A stretch of 20,156 nt of DNA from Bacteroidota bacterium. Its GTDB lineage: Bacteria > Bacteroidota > Bacteroidia > CAMBQF01. The DNA is taken from NCBI GenBank assembly GCA_027483285.1, contig JAIXUZ010000224.1, positions 1-20,156 on the forward strand. The letters run 5' to 3'. The position numbers and the translations under genes were made by a program. The notes beneath the pieces are model-generated. The model did not search any database. It was given only the letters and a program-made list of their open reading frames with translations, and was not told the DNA's origin. Below, piece by piece: positions 1 to 8,223 of this stretch; within the stretch, counting starts at the first letter, position 1, and every line of letters begins with the position of its first letter.

Positions 1-65
1 ATAATTTTTACAAAAAGTTGAAAGGTTATTTTCAAATGCACATGCAGGCGTGTAATTTAGCTAAC

Positions 66-73
66 TATATTTG
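66..73 (+). promoter_or_regulatory. Probable promoter -7 box of the mreB operon
   Basis: TATATTTG is an exact match to the Bacteroidota -7 consensus TAnnTTTG. It lies 37 bases before the mreB start codon, giving a leader of roughly 30-35 bases. I do not see a convincing -33 TTTG at the usual spacing. This is the only good promoter box I found upstream of the eight-gene run, so it probably drives much of it. Bases 1-65 hold no recognisable gene. Confidence 0.55.
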
Positions 74-110
74 CACGTTTAATCTAACCGTTACACAATA
101 GTTGTAGCAC

Positions 111-1133
111 ATGGGAATGTTTGATTTTTTAACGCAAGAAATTGCGATTGATCTTGGCACAGCCAATACGATCATTATACATAACGACAAGGTTGTAGTA
201 GACGAGCCGTCTATTGTAGCTGTTGACCGAACAACGGGCAAAGTTATAGCCGTGGGCAAAAAAGCTATGCAGATGCATGGCAAAACCCACGAAAATATAA
301 AGACTATCCGTCCGCTTAAGGATGGGGTAATCGCCGACTTCCACGCTGCCGAGCACATGATTCGCGGCATGATAAAGATGATTAACTCTGGCAAGAAGTG
401 GTTTAGCCCTTCGCTGAAAATGGTTATCTGCATTCCGTCGGGTATTACCGAGGTGGAGAAACGTGCCGTTCGCGATAGTGCCGAGCATGCTGGTGCTAAA
501 GAGGTTTACCTTATCCACGAACCTATGGCAGCCGCAATTGGTATGGGTATAGATGTAACAGAGCCTGTAGGTAACATGATTATTGACATTGGTGGTGGTA
601 CTTCTGAAATTGCCGTTATTGCCCTGGGTGGTATTGTCTGCGATAAGTCTATACGCGTTGCGGGCGATGAGTTTACCGCTGATATTGAAGAATACATGCG
701 CCGCCAGCACAACATCTTAATTGGTGAACGTTCGGCAGAGCAAATAAAAATAAACGTTGGTGCGGCTATGACCGAGATTGACAATCCACCGCCTGACTAT
801 GCTGTTCACGGTCGCGACCTTATGACAGGTATCCCGAAAGAGATTTATGTTTCGTATCAGGAAATTGCCCATGCCTTGGATAAGTCTATTTCTAAAATAG
901 AGGCGGCTATCCTTTCAGCACTGGAAATGACCCCACCCGAACTTTCAGCCGACATTTACCGCGTAGGTATCTACATGGCCGGCGGTGGTTCATTGCTTCG
1001 TGGCTTAGACAAACGTATCTCTATGCGCACCAAACTGCCTGTACATGTGGCAGAAGATCCCCTTCGTGCTGTTGCACGCGGTACCGGCATCGCCCTTAAA
1101 AATATCGACAATTTCCAATTCCTTATTAAATAG
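111..1133 (+). CDS. mreB: Rod shape-determining protein MreB (bacterial actin)
   Basis: MreB is the actin-like ATPase that forms short membrane-associated filaments on the cytoplasmic face and positions the peptidoglycan elongation machinery. The 340-residue length is normal for the family. Visible motifs are phosphate-1 DLGTANT (14-20), the EPMAAAIG connector (137-144), phosphate-2 DIGGGTSE (159-166) and the adenosine motif AGGGSLLRG (290-298). The start at 111 gives MGMFDFLTQEIAIDLG, the usual N-terminus of the family, with hydrophobic residues (M3, F4, F6, L7) that can insert in the membrane; the ATG at 117 is less likely. It is the first gene of the mreBCD-mrdA-rodA cluster, followed after 35 bases by mreC. 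Identity is secure. Confidence 0.98.
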   Translation: MGMFDFLTQEIAIDLGTANTIIIHNDKVVVDEPSIVAVDRTTGKVIAVGKKAMQMHGKTHENIKTIRPLKDGVIADFHAAEHMIRGMIKMINSGKKWFSPSLKMVICIPSGITEVEKRAVRDSAEHAGAKEVYLIHEPMAAAIGMGIDVTEPVGNMIIDIGGGTSEIAVIALGGIVCDKSIRVAGDEFTADIEEYMRRQHNILIGERSAEQIKINVGAAMTEIDNPPPDYAVHGRDLMTGIPKEIYVSYQEIAHALDKSISKIEAAILSALEMTPPELSADIYRVGIYMAGGGSLLRGLDKRISMRTKLPVHVAEDPLRAVARGTGIALKNIDNFQFLIK

Positions 1134-1168
1134 TAAGGCGATAAGCCTGTTATAGCAAGGGAAAGAGA

Positions 1169-2026
1169 ATGAAGAACCTCATTAATTTTTTAATACGCTC
1201 GTGGTTTTTTATTCTCTTTTTGTTTTTACAAATTGGTGCCCTGGTATTGCTGTTTAGCAACAATAATTACCATAGCGCCCAGTATTTCAACTCGGCAAAC
1301 ACCGTTTCTGGAAAGGTTTACGAAACCCAGTCTGAAATTACCGATTACCTTACCCTTAAAAGTGCCAATGCCGATTTGGCTGAGGAAAACGCCCGCCTGC
1401 GCGCTATGCTCCCCACCGCTTATGAAATTACCGACAAGAAGTTTTTTGTAAAAAACGATACCATCTTTGCCCAAAAGTATTCCTATGCCAATGCTAAGGT
1501 TATCAATAACTCTACCAACCGCCGCAACAACTACATTACCCTAAACAAAGGAAGCCTGCAAGGCATACAGCCTAAAATGGGTGTTATATCGCCCAATGGA
1601 ATCGTGGGTGTTGTAAAAGATGTTTCGCCAAACTACGCAACGGTACTTTCATTTCTGCACAAAGCCGTTAAGGTGAGTGCTAAAATCAGGAAAAGCGGCT
1701 ACTTTGGCTCATTAATATGGGAAGGTGGCAACCCCGATTTTGGTTACCTAAAGGATATTCCATCGTATGTTAAGCTTGTAAAAGGCGATACCATTGTTAC
1801 TACCAGCTATTCTGATATTTTCCCTGAAGATATCATGGTGGGTGTGGTTGAATCGTTAGACGAAAAGCCAAACGATTCGTTCCACAACATTAAAGTCAAG
1901 CTATCTACCAACTTCACAACTTTGTCTTATGTATACATAATAAAGGATGTAACACGGTCAGAGCGCGACAGCTTGCAGCAGAAAACGATTAAAGACGTAG
2001 AAAAAGGCGATAATAATGGGGATTGA
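1169..2026 (+). CDS. mreC: Rod shape-determining protein MreC
   Basis: MreC is a bitopic inner-membrane protein whose periplasmic part dimerises, contacts PBP2 and activates the PBP2-RodA synthase. The 285-residue product has a short cytoplasmic N-terminus, one membrane helix (about 11-31), a likely coiled coil (about 52-80, with the AEENARLR stretch) and a beta-rich periplasmic domain (about 100-262), including the family-typical YITLNKGSLQGIQPKMGV and the following NGIVGVV segment. The charged, Asp/Lys-rich tail (263-285) is probably disordered. The gene overlaps mreD by 11 bases, implying translational coupling. Sequence is weakly conserved in this family, but domain order and neighbours make the call firm. 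Confidence 0.95.
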   Translation: MKNLINFLIRSWFFILFLFLQIGALVLLFSNNNYHSAQYFNSANTVSGKVYETQSEITDYLTLKSANADLAEENARLRAMLPTAYEITDKKFFVKNDTIFAQKYSYANAKVINNSTNRRNNYITLNKGSLQGIQPKMGVISPNGIVGVVKDVSPNYATVLSFLHKAVKVSAKIRKSGYFGSLIWEGGNPDFGYLKDIPSYVKLVKGDTIVTTSYSDIFPEDIMVGVVESLDEKPNDSFHNIKVKLSTNFTTLSYVYIIKDVTRSERDSLQQKTIKDVEKGDNNGD

Positions 2027-2534
2027 GATAGTATTTAATATTCTTCGCTTTATAGTGCTGTTGGGCCTCCAGATTTTGGTGCTCAACCAGGTAGAGATTT
2101 CAGGTTTCCTCAACCCTTACCTCTATGTGCTGTTTATTCTTGCCTTGCCTATTGAGACCCCAAGGGCAATGGTATTGGTATTGGCTTTTATTACCGGCCT
2201 CACCATGGATATTTTTTCTGATACACTTGGTATGCATACCACCGCTTGTTTGTGGATGGGATTGCTTCGCCCATACATAATCAGGCTTATTTCTCCGCGC
2301 GAGGGGTTTGAGTTTTACTTTAAGCCAACCCTTGGCTACTTAGGCCTGCCGAAATATTTGATATACTCGGGCATATTGGTTTTTGTGCACCATTTCGTAC
2401 TGTTCTTTTTAGAATTTTTACGTTTTGATGAACTTCCCCGCATGCTGCTGAAAATTTTTGCCAGCACCTTGTTTACCTTAGTATTGATATTTATCAGCCA
2501 GCAGTTTTTCTCTAAAGGAAAATCTAACCAGTAA
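2016..2534 (+). CDS. mreD: Rod shape-determining protein MreD
   Basis: MreD is a small polytopic inner-membrane component of the elongasome; its biochemical role is less clear than those of MreB and MreC. The 172-residue protein is almost entirely hydrophobic, with about five to six membrane segments (roughly 6-24, 34-48, 50-66, 72-92, 112-133, 140-163). The GLTMDIFSDTLGMHT stretch matches the family signature region, which has a conserved Asp in a membrane segment. It starts inside the end of mreC and its stop shares one base with the mrdA start (TAATG), so translation of the three genes is probably coupled. The family is divergent, but position and topology leave little doubt. Confidence 0.93.
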   Translation: MGIEIVFNILRFIVLLGLQILVLNQVEISGFLNPYLYVLFILALPIETPRAMVLVLAFITGLTMDIFSDTLGMHTTACLWMGLLRPYIIRLISPREGFEFYFKPTLGYLGLPKYLIYSGILVFVHHFVLFFLEFLRFDELPRMLLKIFASTLFTLVLIFISQQFFSKGKSNQ

Positions 2535-4387
2535 TGAAACAGCTTTCATCTCGCCAATATGTTATTGCAGGCATGGTTGTAGCTATTTGCTTAACCTATA
2601 TAGGCAGGCTGTTTTATATCCAGATTGTTGACGATAAGTACAAAATTATGGCGGTAAACAACGCCATCCGCCGTATTGTAGATTATCCGCCCCGCGGGGT
2701 TATATACGACCGTACCGGCAAGTTGTTGGTTGCCAACCAGGCCGCGTACGATTTAATGGTTATCCCAAATCAAGTAAAAGATTGCGATACTACGGAGCTT
2801 TGCCGCCTTATCAATATTGATAAACAAGGCTTTAAAGACAGGTTTGCCAAACTTAAAAAGCAAAACCACCCGTGGTACCAACCTGCCGTTTTCGAGGGGC
2901 AGCTATCAGGTAGGGCCTATGCCGCCTTGCAGGAAAAGCTATACGATTTTCAGGGCTTTTATGTGCAGGCACGTACCATACGTAACTACCCTAAAAGCGT
3001 AGGTGCCCACTTGTTGGGGTATGTTGGCGAGGTTAGCGAGAAGATTGTAAAAGACAGCTCGTACTATTTAATGGGCGATTACATAGGCCTTAGCGGTATT
3101 GAAAAATCATACGAAGTTCCACTGCGTGGTATACGTGGGGTAAGGCACGTAGAGAAAGACGTATTTAACCGCGAGCGTGCCGCCTTTGCCGATGGCCGTT
3201 TTGATACCCTGGGCATTGCCGGTGTAGACTTAACTTCCAGCATCGACCTTGATTTGCAAGAGTATGGCGAGAAGCTGATGAAGAACAAGATAGGTTCTAT
3301 CGTAGCTATTGAGCCGGCTACAGGAGAAATACTTGCCTTGGTTTCCAGCCCTACGTATGACCCTAACTTACTGGTAGGCCACGAGCGTTCTAAAAATTAT
3401 GTTGTGCTGCTGCGCGATACCATGAAGCCGTTGTTTAACCGCGCCCTTATGGCATCTTATCCACCCGGGTCTACATTTAAAATTGCAAATGCACTGGTAG
3501 GGCAAGAGATTGGCGTTGTTACGCCCGATACACGTTATAGCTGCAACCGTGGCTTTAGCGCAGGTGGTGTGCACGTTGGTTGCCACGCCCACGCCAGCCC
3601 TGTCGATTTAAAATTTTCTATCACTACATCGTGTAACGCTTATTACTGTAATGTGTTCCGCAGCATTGTAGAGCATTATAAACCTTCAGAGGCGGGCTAC
3701 CGCACCTGGCGCGATTATATTATGAGTTTTGGTTTTGGGGCTAAACTCCCTTCCGACTTACCCAACGAACTTCGTGGTAACGTCCCCTCTGCAGAGTACT
3801 ACAACAAAATGTATGGCAAAGGCCGATGGAAAGCCCTGTCTGTTATTTCGCTGGGCATAGGCCAGGGCGAGATGGGTGTTACTCCATTACAAATGGCTAA
3901 CTACACTGCTACACTGGCAAACCGCGGCTGGTATATACTTCCGCATGCTATAAAAAAAGTGGGCGATAAACCAATTGGTGTTTACAACCCTAAGTTTGGA
4001 GAGAAGCATTACACCAAAGTGCAGAAAAAGTATTTTGATGTGGTGGTAGATGCTATGGCAAACGTAATGACCAATGGTACTGGCCGAATTGCTCAAATAG
4101 ACAGTATTCAGCTAGGCGGTAAAACAGGTACAGCACAAAACCCTCATGGTAAAGACCACTCTATCTTTATATGTTTTGGCCCTGTGGCTAATCCTAAAAT
4201 TGCTATAGCTGTGTATGTAGAAAATGCAGGCTTTGGTGCAACATGGGCTGCTCCTATCGCATCGCTTATGATTGAGAAATATTTGAAAGGAAAAACTAAA
4301 CGCCCCGAGATGGAGAAACGTATGATGGAAGGCGTGGTTTTACCTGTGTATGAAAAGAAAACAAGTGCAACCCCGGTAGACGAATAA
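2534..4387 (+). CDS. mrdA: Penicillin-binding protein 2, elongasome transpeptidase
   Basis: Class B penicillin-binding protein that cross-links peptidoglycan in the lateral wall together with the RodA glycosyltransferase; anchored in the inner membrane with its catalytic domain in the periplasm. The 617 residues show an N-terminal membrane helix (about 9-31), the PBP dimerisation/pedestal domain (about 50-220, with PPRGVIYDR at 52-60) and the transpeptidase domain. The active-site motifs are complete: SxxK as S313-T-F-K316, SxN as S366-C-N368, and KTG at 530-532 in GGKTGTAQ. The start ATG shares its A with the mreD stop, and rodA begins one base after its stop. All catalytic residues are present, so it should be active and a beta-lactam target. 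Confidence 0.97.
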   Translation: MKQLSSRQYVIAGMVVAICLTYIGRLFYIQIVDDKYKIMAVNNAIRRIVDYPPRGVIYDRTGKLLVANQAAYDLMVIPNQVKDCDTTELCRLINIDKQGFKDRFAKLKKQNHPWYQPAVFEGQLSGRAYAALQEKLYDFQGFYVQARTIRNYPKSVGAHLLGYVGEVSEKIVKDSSYYLMGDYIGLSGIEKSYEVPLRGIRGVRHVEKDVFNRERAAFADGRFDTLGIAGVDLTSSIDLDLQEYGEKLMKNKIGSIVAIEPATGEILALVSSPTYDPNLLVGHERSKNYVVLLRDTMKPLFNRALMASYPPGSTFKIANALVGQEIGVVTPDTRYSCNRGFSAGGVHVGCHAHASPVDLKFSITTSCNAYYCNVFRSIVEHYKPSEAGYRTWRDYIMSFGFGAKLPSDLPNELRGNVPSAEYYNKMYGKGRWKALSVISLGIGQGEMGVTPLQMANYTATLANRGWYILPHAIKKVGDKPIGVYNPKFGEKHYTKVQKKYFDVVVDAMANVMTNGTGRIAQIDSIQLGGKTGTAQNPHGKDHSIFICFGPVANPKIAIAVYVENAGFGATWAAPIASLMIEKYLKGKTKRPEMEKRMMEGVVLPVYEKKTSATPVDE

Positions 4388-4388
4388 C

Positions 4389-5672
4389 GTGAGAGAGCAG
4401 CGCAGTATAGTTCAAAATATAGACTGGCCCTTACTGGTTATCTACATAGTGTTAGTTACTATGGGGTGGCTTAATATTTACGCAGCCGTTTACGACCCTG
4501 AAAACATCAGCCTTTTCGACCTTGATATGCAATATGGCAAACAGGCTATGTTTATTGGTATTTGTGCCTTGGTAGGCACTGTTATCCTTTTTACTGATGG
4601 TAAACTCTTCCCCACCTTCTCCTTTTGGATATATGCCTTTATGATGTTGCTATTAGTAGCCACCATATTTTTGGGTAAAAACGTCCACGGCTCCAGGTCT
4701 TGGTTAAACATAGGAGGCGGCTTTTCTTTACAACCCGCAGAGTTGGCCAAGTTTGCTACTTGTTTGGCCTTGGCACGTTTTTTAAGCGAGATTAATGTAA
4801 AGATGGCGAAGCTGCAAACTCGGCTTATTTGTGCAGCCATTATTGGTTTTCCGGTACTAATCATCTTACTGCAAAATGAAACTGGGTTAGCTATTGTTTA
4901 CTTCTCTTTTGTTTTTGTTATGTATCGCGAAGGGTTGCCCGGCGGGTATTTACTTCTTGGGTTTGCGGTACTCGTCCTCTTTATTTTAACCTTGTTGGTC
5001 GAAAAAACAATCCTCTTTTCAGTAATAGGCGCCATTGCAATATTAGTATTCATGTTCTTGGGCAAACGCCGTTTCTCCCGCCTGTTGAGAATAGCCGTTG
5101 TTGCTGCCATTGCAATAGGTTTTACGCTTAGCGTTGATTATATATTTACCAAGGTTTTACAGCCCCACCAAAGTATCCGTATTACGGCATTGTTAGGTAA
5201 AATAGACCCCTCTCAAATGAAAGAGGCTAAAAAAGGGGTTTTGTATAACGTAAACCAATCGAAGATTGCCATTGGCTCCGGCGGTTTGGTAGGGAAAGGG
5301 TGGACCAAAGGCACCCAAACTAAATACGATTTTGTGCCCGAACAGGATACCGACTTTATTTTTTGCACGGTGGGCGAGGAGTGGGGCTTTCTCGGTAGCA
5401 CAACCGTCTTGCTCTTATTTATGACACTAATACTGCGAATTATATACATCGCAGAGCGGCAAAAGGCACCCTTCACACGCATCTATGCTTATGGGGTAGC
5501 CTCTATACTCATGTTCCATTTAATGGTAAATGTAGGTATGACGTTGGGCTTAATGCCTGTTATTGGTATTCCGCTGCCGTTCTTTAGTTACGGGGGCTCT
5601 TCGCTGTTAGGCTTTACTATTTTATTGTTTATATTGATACGTTTGGATTCGTACCGTATGCAAATCCTCTAA
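4389..5672 (+). CDS. rodA: Peptidoglycan glycosyltransferase RodA (SEDS family)
   Basis: RodA is the polytopic SEDS glycosyltransferase that polymerises lipid II into glycan strands and works as a pair with PBP2. The 427-residue protein has about ten membrane segments. Family motifs visible are the loop GSRSWLNIGG...LQPAELAKF (101-121, with E118), the extracellular FVPEQDTDFIF (315-325), where D322 aligns with the catalytic aspartate of the family, and the C-terminal PFFSYGGSSLLGF (397-409). Translation starts at GTG, one base after the mrdA stop; no ATG is available before the first membrane helix, so GTG is the best start. The next gene begins six bases after the stop, extending the cluster into the acylation genes. 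Confidence 0.97.
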   Translation: MREQRSIVQNIDWPLLVIYIVLVTMGWLNIYAAVYDPENISLFDLDMQYGKQAMFIGICALVGTVILFTDGKLFPTFSFWIYAFMMLLLVATIFLGKNVHGSRSWLNIGGGFSLQPAELAKFATCLALARFLSEINVKMAKLQTRLICAAIIGFPVLIILLQNETGLAIVYFSFVFVMYREGLPGGYLLLGFAVLVLFILTLLVEKTILFSVIGAIAILVFMFLGKRRFSRLLRIAVVAAIAIGFTLSVDYIFTKVLQPHQSIRITALLGKIDPSQMKEAKKGVLYNVNQSKIAIGSGGLVGKGWTKGTQTKYDFVPEQDTDFIFCTVGEEWGFLGSTTVLLLFMTLILRIIYIAERQKAPFTRIYAYGVASILMFHLMVNVGMTLGLMPVIGIPLPFFSYGGSSLLGFTILLFILIRLDSYRMQIL

Positions 5673-5678
5673 GGCAAA

Positions 5679-7022
5679 ATGAAAAATTACATCGGACAGT
5701 CTTTCGCCTTGGTATTCATCATTTTTGCAGTGTTGGTGGGCTTGTCGTTTACCAATACAGCCATTACCGTTTTCGGCTATACCCTTAAGCCTGTCGATTT
5801 ATTTTCTGATGTACGTAAAGAACAGGAAGATACCACATTGGCAAGCATAGAAAAAGTAAAGCCTAAATTTATTGATACCTGCAAAACGGGCCTTACCTGC
5901 TTTGAAGATTATAGCAACGACAAGTCGGCACTCAAGTTGTTTTTAGATGCCCTCTGCGAGTTAGATACCGTTAAAAAGCCATTGCATATTGCCTTTTTTG
6001 GCGACTCGTTTATCGAGGGCGATATTCTTACCGCCACCCTCCGCGACTCACTACAATCAGAGTTTGGCGGCAGTGGTGTGGGCTTTGTCCCTATTACATC
6101 AGAGGTTAACCAATTTAGGCAAACTGTTAGCCACACCTTTAGCGATAATTGGACAACCTACACAGGACTTAACGGCAAACCTTCGGTGGCAAGCCTTGGT
6201 TTTTCTTGTAATTCATATGTTCCAGCAGCCGGTGCAACAGTAAATTATGCGGGGGTAAAAAGCAGTCCGCACTTGCGTAGGTTCAATTCAGTAAACCTGT
6301 TTTATGGCAACCTTACTACGGCATCAAACGTAAGTATAAATATAAATGCTAAAGGCCCGCAAACCTATGCTATGCAGTCAGGTAAGGGGGCACACAGGCT
6401 TACTGTTAAAAGTGATAGTATTAAATCGGCAGCCTTAAGTTTTGGCGGTGGTGGAGAGGTTTATGGAGTAACGCTGGAGGATACCACGGGTATAAGTGTA
6501 GATAACCTTTCACTTCGCGGCAATTCAGGTGCTGCATTGCTAAATGTGGATGATTATATGCTGGCGGATTTTGATTCGTTGCGCGACTATAAACTGATAA
6601 TACTGCAATACGGTTTAAACGTTGCTGCCGAAGGGGTAACCAAATTTACAGGCTACGAAAATAATATGGTTAAGGTAATAGAGAAACTGAAGAAGAATTG
6701 CCCTGGTGCAAGCATATTGCTTGTTAGCGTTAGCGACCGTGGCAGCAAAGCTACAGGTACCTATGCTACCATGAAGAGCATACCTTATTTGGTAGAAGCG
6801 CAACGCCGCATTGCCAGCAAAACGGGTGTTGCTTTCTGGAATTTATTTGAAGCTATGGGCGGCGAAGGCTCTATGATTACTTATGCCGATGCCAAGCCAC
6901 CACTGGCTAACAAAGATTATACGCACTTGAAATTTGCAGGCGGCCGCAAGTTAGCGGGCATTTTAATGCAAACAATAATGTACGAAAAGTTTAAACATGA
7001 GCAGCGGAAGAAGAGCCTGTAG
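5679..7022 (+). CDS. Membrane-anchored SGNH hydrolase-like protein, first of a tandem pair
   Basis: A 447-residue protein with an N-terminal hydrophobic helix (about 9-27), probably a signal anchor, that would hold the rest in the periplasm. SGNH/GDSL blocks are visible: block I FFGDSF (Ser110), a block II candidate RGNSGA (280-285), block III LQYGLN (Asn314) and block V DYTH (Asp413, His416). Blocks I and III are separated by a long beta-rich insert (about 140-275). The family hydrolyses esters or transfers acyl groups; with an MBOAT protein two genes downstream, a role as O-acyltransferase partner or O-acyl esterase is plausible, but the substrate is inferred only. It begins six bases after rodA and overlaps the next, related SGNH gene by 26 bases. 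Confidence 0.8.
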   Translation: MKNYIGQSFALVFIIFAVLVGLSFTNTAITVFGYTLKPVDLFSDVRKEQEDTTLASIEKVKPKFIDTCKTGLTCFEDYSNDKSALKLFLDALCELDTVKKPLHIAFFGDSFIEGDILTATLRDSLQSEFGGSGVGFVPITSEVNQFRQTVSHTFSDNWTTYTGLNGKPSVASLGFSCNSYVPAAGATVNYAGVKSSPHLRRFNSVNLFYGNLTTASNVSININAKGPQTYAMQSGKGAHRLTVKSDSIKSAALSFGGGGEVYGVTLEDTTGISVDNLSLRGNSGAALLNVDDYMLADFDSLRDYKLIILQYGLNVAAEGVTKFTGYENNMVKVIEKLKKNCPGASILLVSVSDRGSKATGTYATMKSIPYLVEAQRRIASKTGVAFWNLFEAMGGEGSMITYADAKPPLANKDYTHLKFAGGRKLAGILMQTIMYEKFKHEQRKKSL

Positions 7023-8223
7023 CCTGCTTATAGCCTTGCTTTTAGTACTTGTTACTAAAGCACAATCGGTGGAGAACCACCCCATGGTTGTGCGCCCTAA
7101 TGTTATATCGTATCCTGAAAATTTAAAGCCCTTTTTTCAGCTGTTATATATGCTGGAGAAAAAGCAGGTGCACCAGATTAACGTGCTCCACATTGGCGAC
7201 TCTCACATCCAGGCCGATTTGTTAAGCAGGGAAGTGCGCATGGGTTTGCAAACTACGTTTGGCAATTCAGGTCGTGGCTTAGTGTTTCCGTACAAGCAGG
7301 CAAATTCAAACGGGCCACCATCAACCCGCAGCTCAAGTAATACAACCTGGGAAGCAGGGCGCAACGTGCAGCCTGCATACCGAAGCCGCACGGGTGTGGC
7401 AGGGTTTTATCTCAATACTACTAATCAGTACGCCCGCCTTACCCTAAAAACTAATCTGGCTGATAGTACAGAATATAACTTTAACCACTTGGGTATACTG
7501 TACAACAGCGGCCCTGATTCGTATGCTATAAATGTTGGCGATACTGCTAAGCCAAGTAATTATGTTGATGCTTCTACCAATGAAATTGCTCCGGGTTTTG
7601 TGTCGTTAAAAATGCCGGCTTTAACCAACTATGTAGTGCTGGAAAATGATAAGCCCAATGCATCGGCAATACATATGCAGTACTACGGTTTTGTTATGGA
7701 AAATGAAATGCCGGGTATTGTATACCATGTAGCAGGCGTTAATGGAGCACAGTATGGCAACTATGCAGGGGCGCCTTTATTTGCCCCACAAACTCAGGCG
7801 TTAGGGCCGCAGCTAATCATTATTTCATTGGGTACAAACGAGGCTTTCGGTGTTAAATTTGATTCGCTACAAATGGTAAAAGATATCGATAGCCTTATTA
7901 CGCATTTGCAGGATAACAACCCTTGGGCCAGCTTTATTTTAACCACCCCGCCCGATTGTTTTAAACGCCGTAAATACAACAACGCCAACATTGCTAAAAT
8001 GGCTGGTATTATTGATGGTTATGCAAAAGAAAATGGTCTTGCTGTGTGGAATATGTTTGATATTACCGGTGGCTTTGGCTCTGCAAAAAACTGGCGCAAA
8101 TATGCGCTAATGGCTGGAGATGGAATACACTTTCAGCGTGCCGGTTATGCGTTGCAGGGGCAGTTACTGCTAAAGGCTATTTTAAAATCATACAATGAGT
8201 ATAAAGAAACAGTGAAGAAATAA
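6997..8223 (+). CDS. Secreted SGNH hydrolase-like protein, second of a tandem pair
   Basis: A 408-residue protein with a signal peptide (positively charged RR at 5-6, hydrophobic core about 9-19, likely cleavage near TKA-QS at 22-23). SGNH blocks: block I HIGDSH (Ser69), block II AGVNGA (246-251), block III SLGTNE (Asn281) and block V DGIHF (Asp375, His378), so all catalytic positions are present. As in its upstream neighbour, a large insert (about 100-240) separates blocks I and II. Shared spacing around block I (GDSxIxxDxL, then RxxLQ and FGxSGxG) and the WNxF...GG motif (351-359) mark the two as diverged paralogues. The start lies inside the upstream gene, and the stop is followed immediately by the MBOAT ATG. 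Function as an envelope O-acyl transferase/esterase is inferred. Confidence 0.82.
   Translation: MSSGRRACSLLIALLLVLVTKAQSVENHPMVVRPNVISYPENLKPFFQLLYMLEKKQVHQINVLHIGDSHIQADLLSREVRMGLQTTFGNSGRGLVFPYKQANSNGPPSTRSSSNTTWEAGRNVQPAYRSRTGVAGFYLNTTNQYARLTLKTNLADSTEYNFNHLGILYNSGPDSYAINVGDTAKPSNYVDASTNEIAPGFVSLKMPALTNYVVLENDKPNASAIHMQYYGFVMENEMPGIVYHVAGVNGAQYGNYAGAPLFAPQTQALGPQLIIISLGTNEAFGVKFDSLQMVKDIDSLITHLQDNNPWASFILTTPPDCFKRRKYNNANIAKMAGIIDGYAKENGLAVWNMFDITGGFGSAKNWRKYALMAGDGIHFQRAGYALQGQLLLKAILKSYNEYKETVKK

Noticed and set aside
129..710. 193-codon open frame antisense to mreB
   Set aside because: It lies wholly within mreB, whose motifs are intact; the antisense protein has no recognisable pattern. 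A codon-bias shadow.
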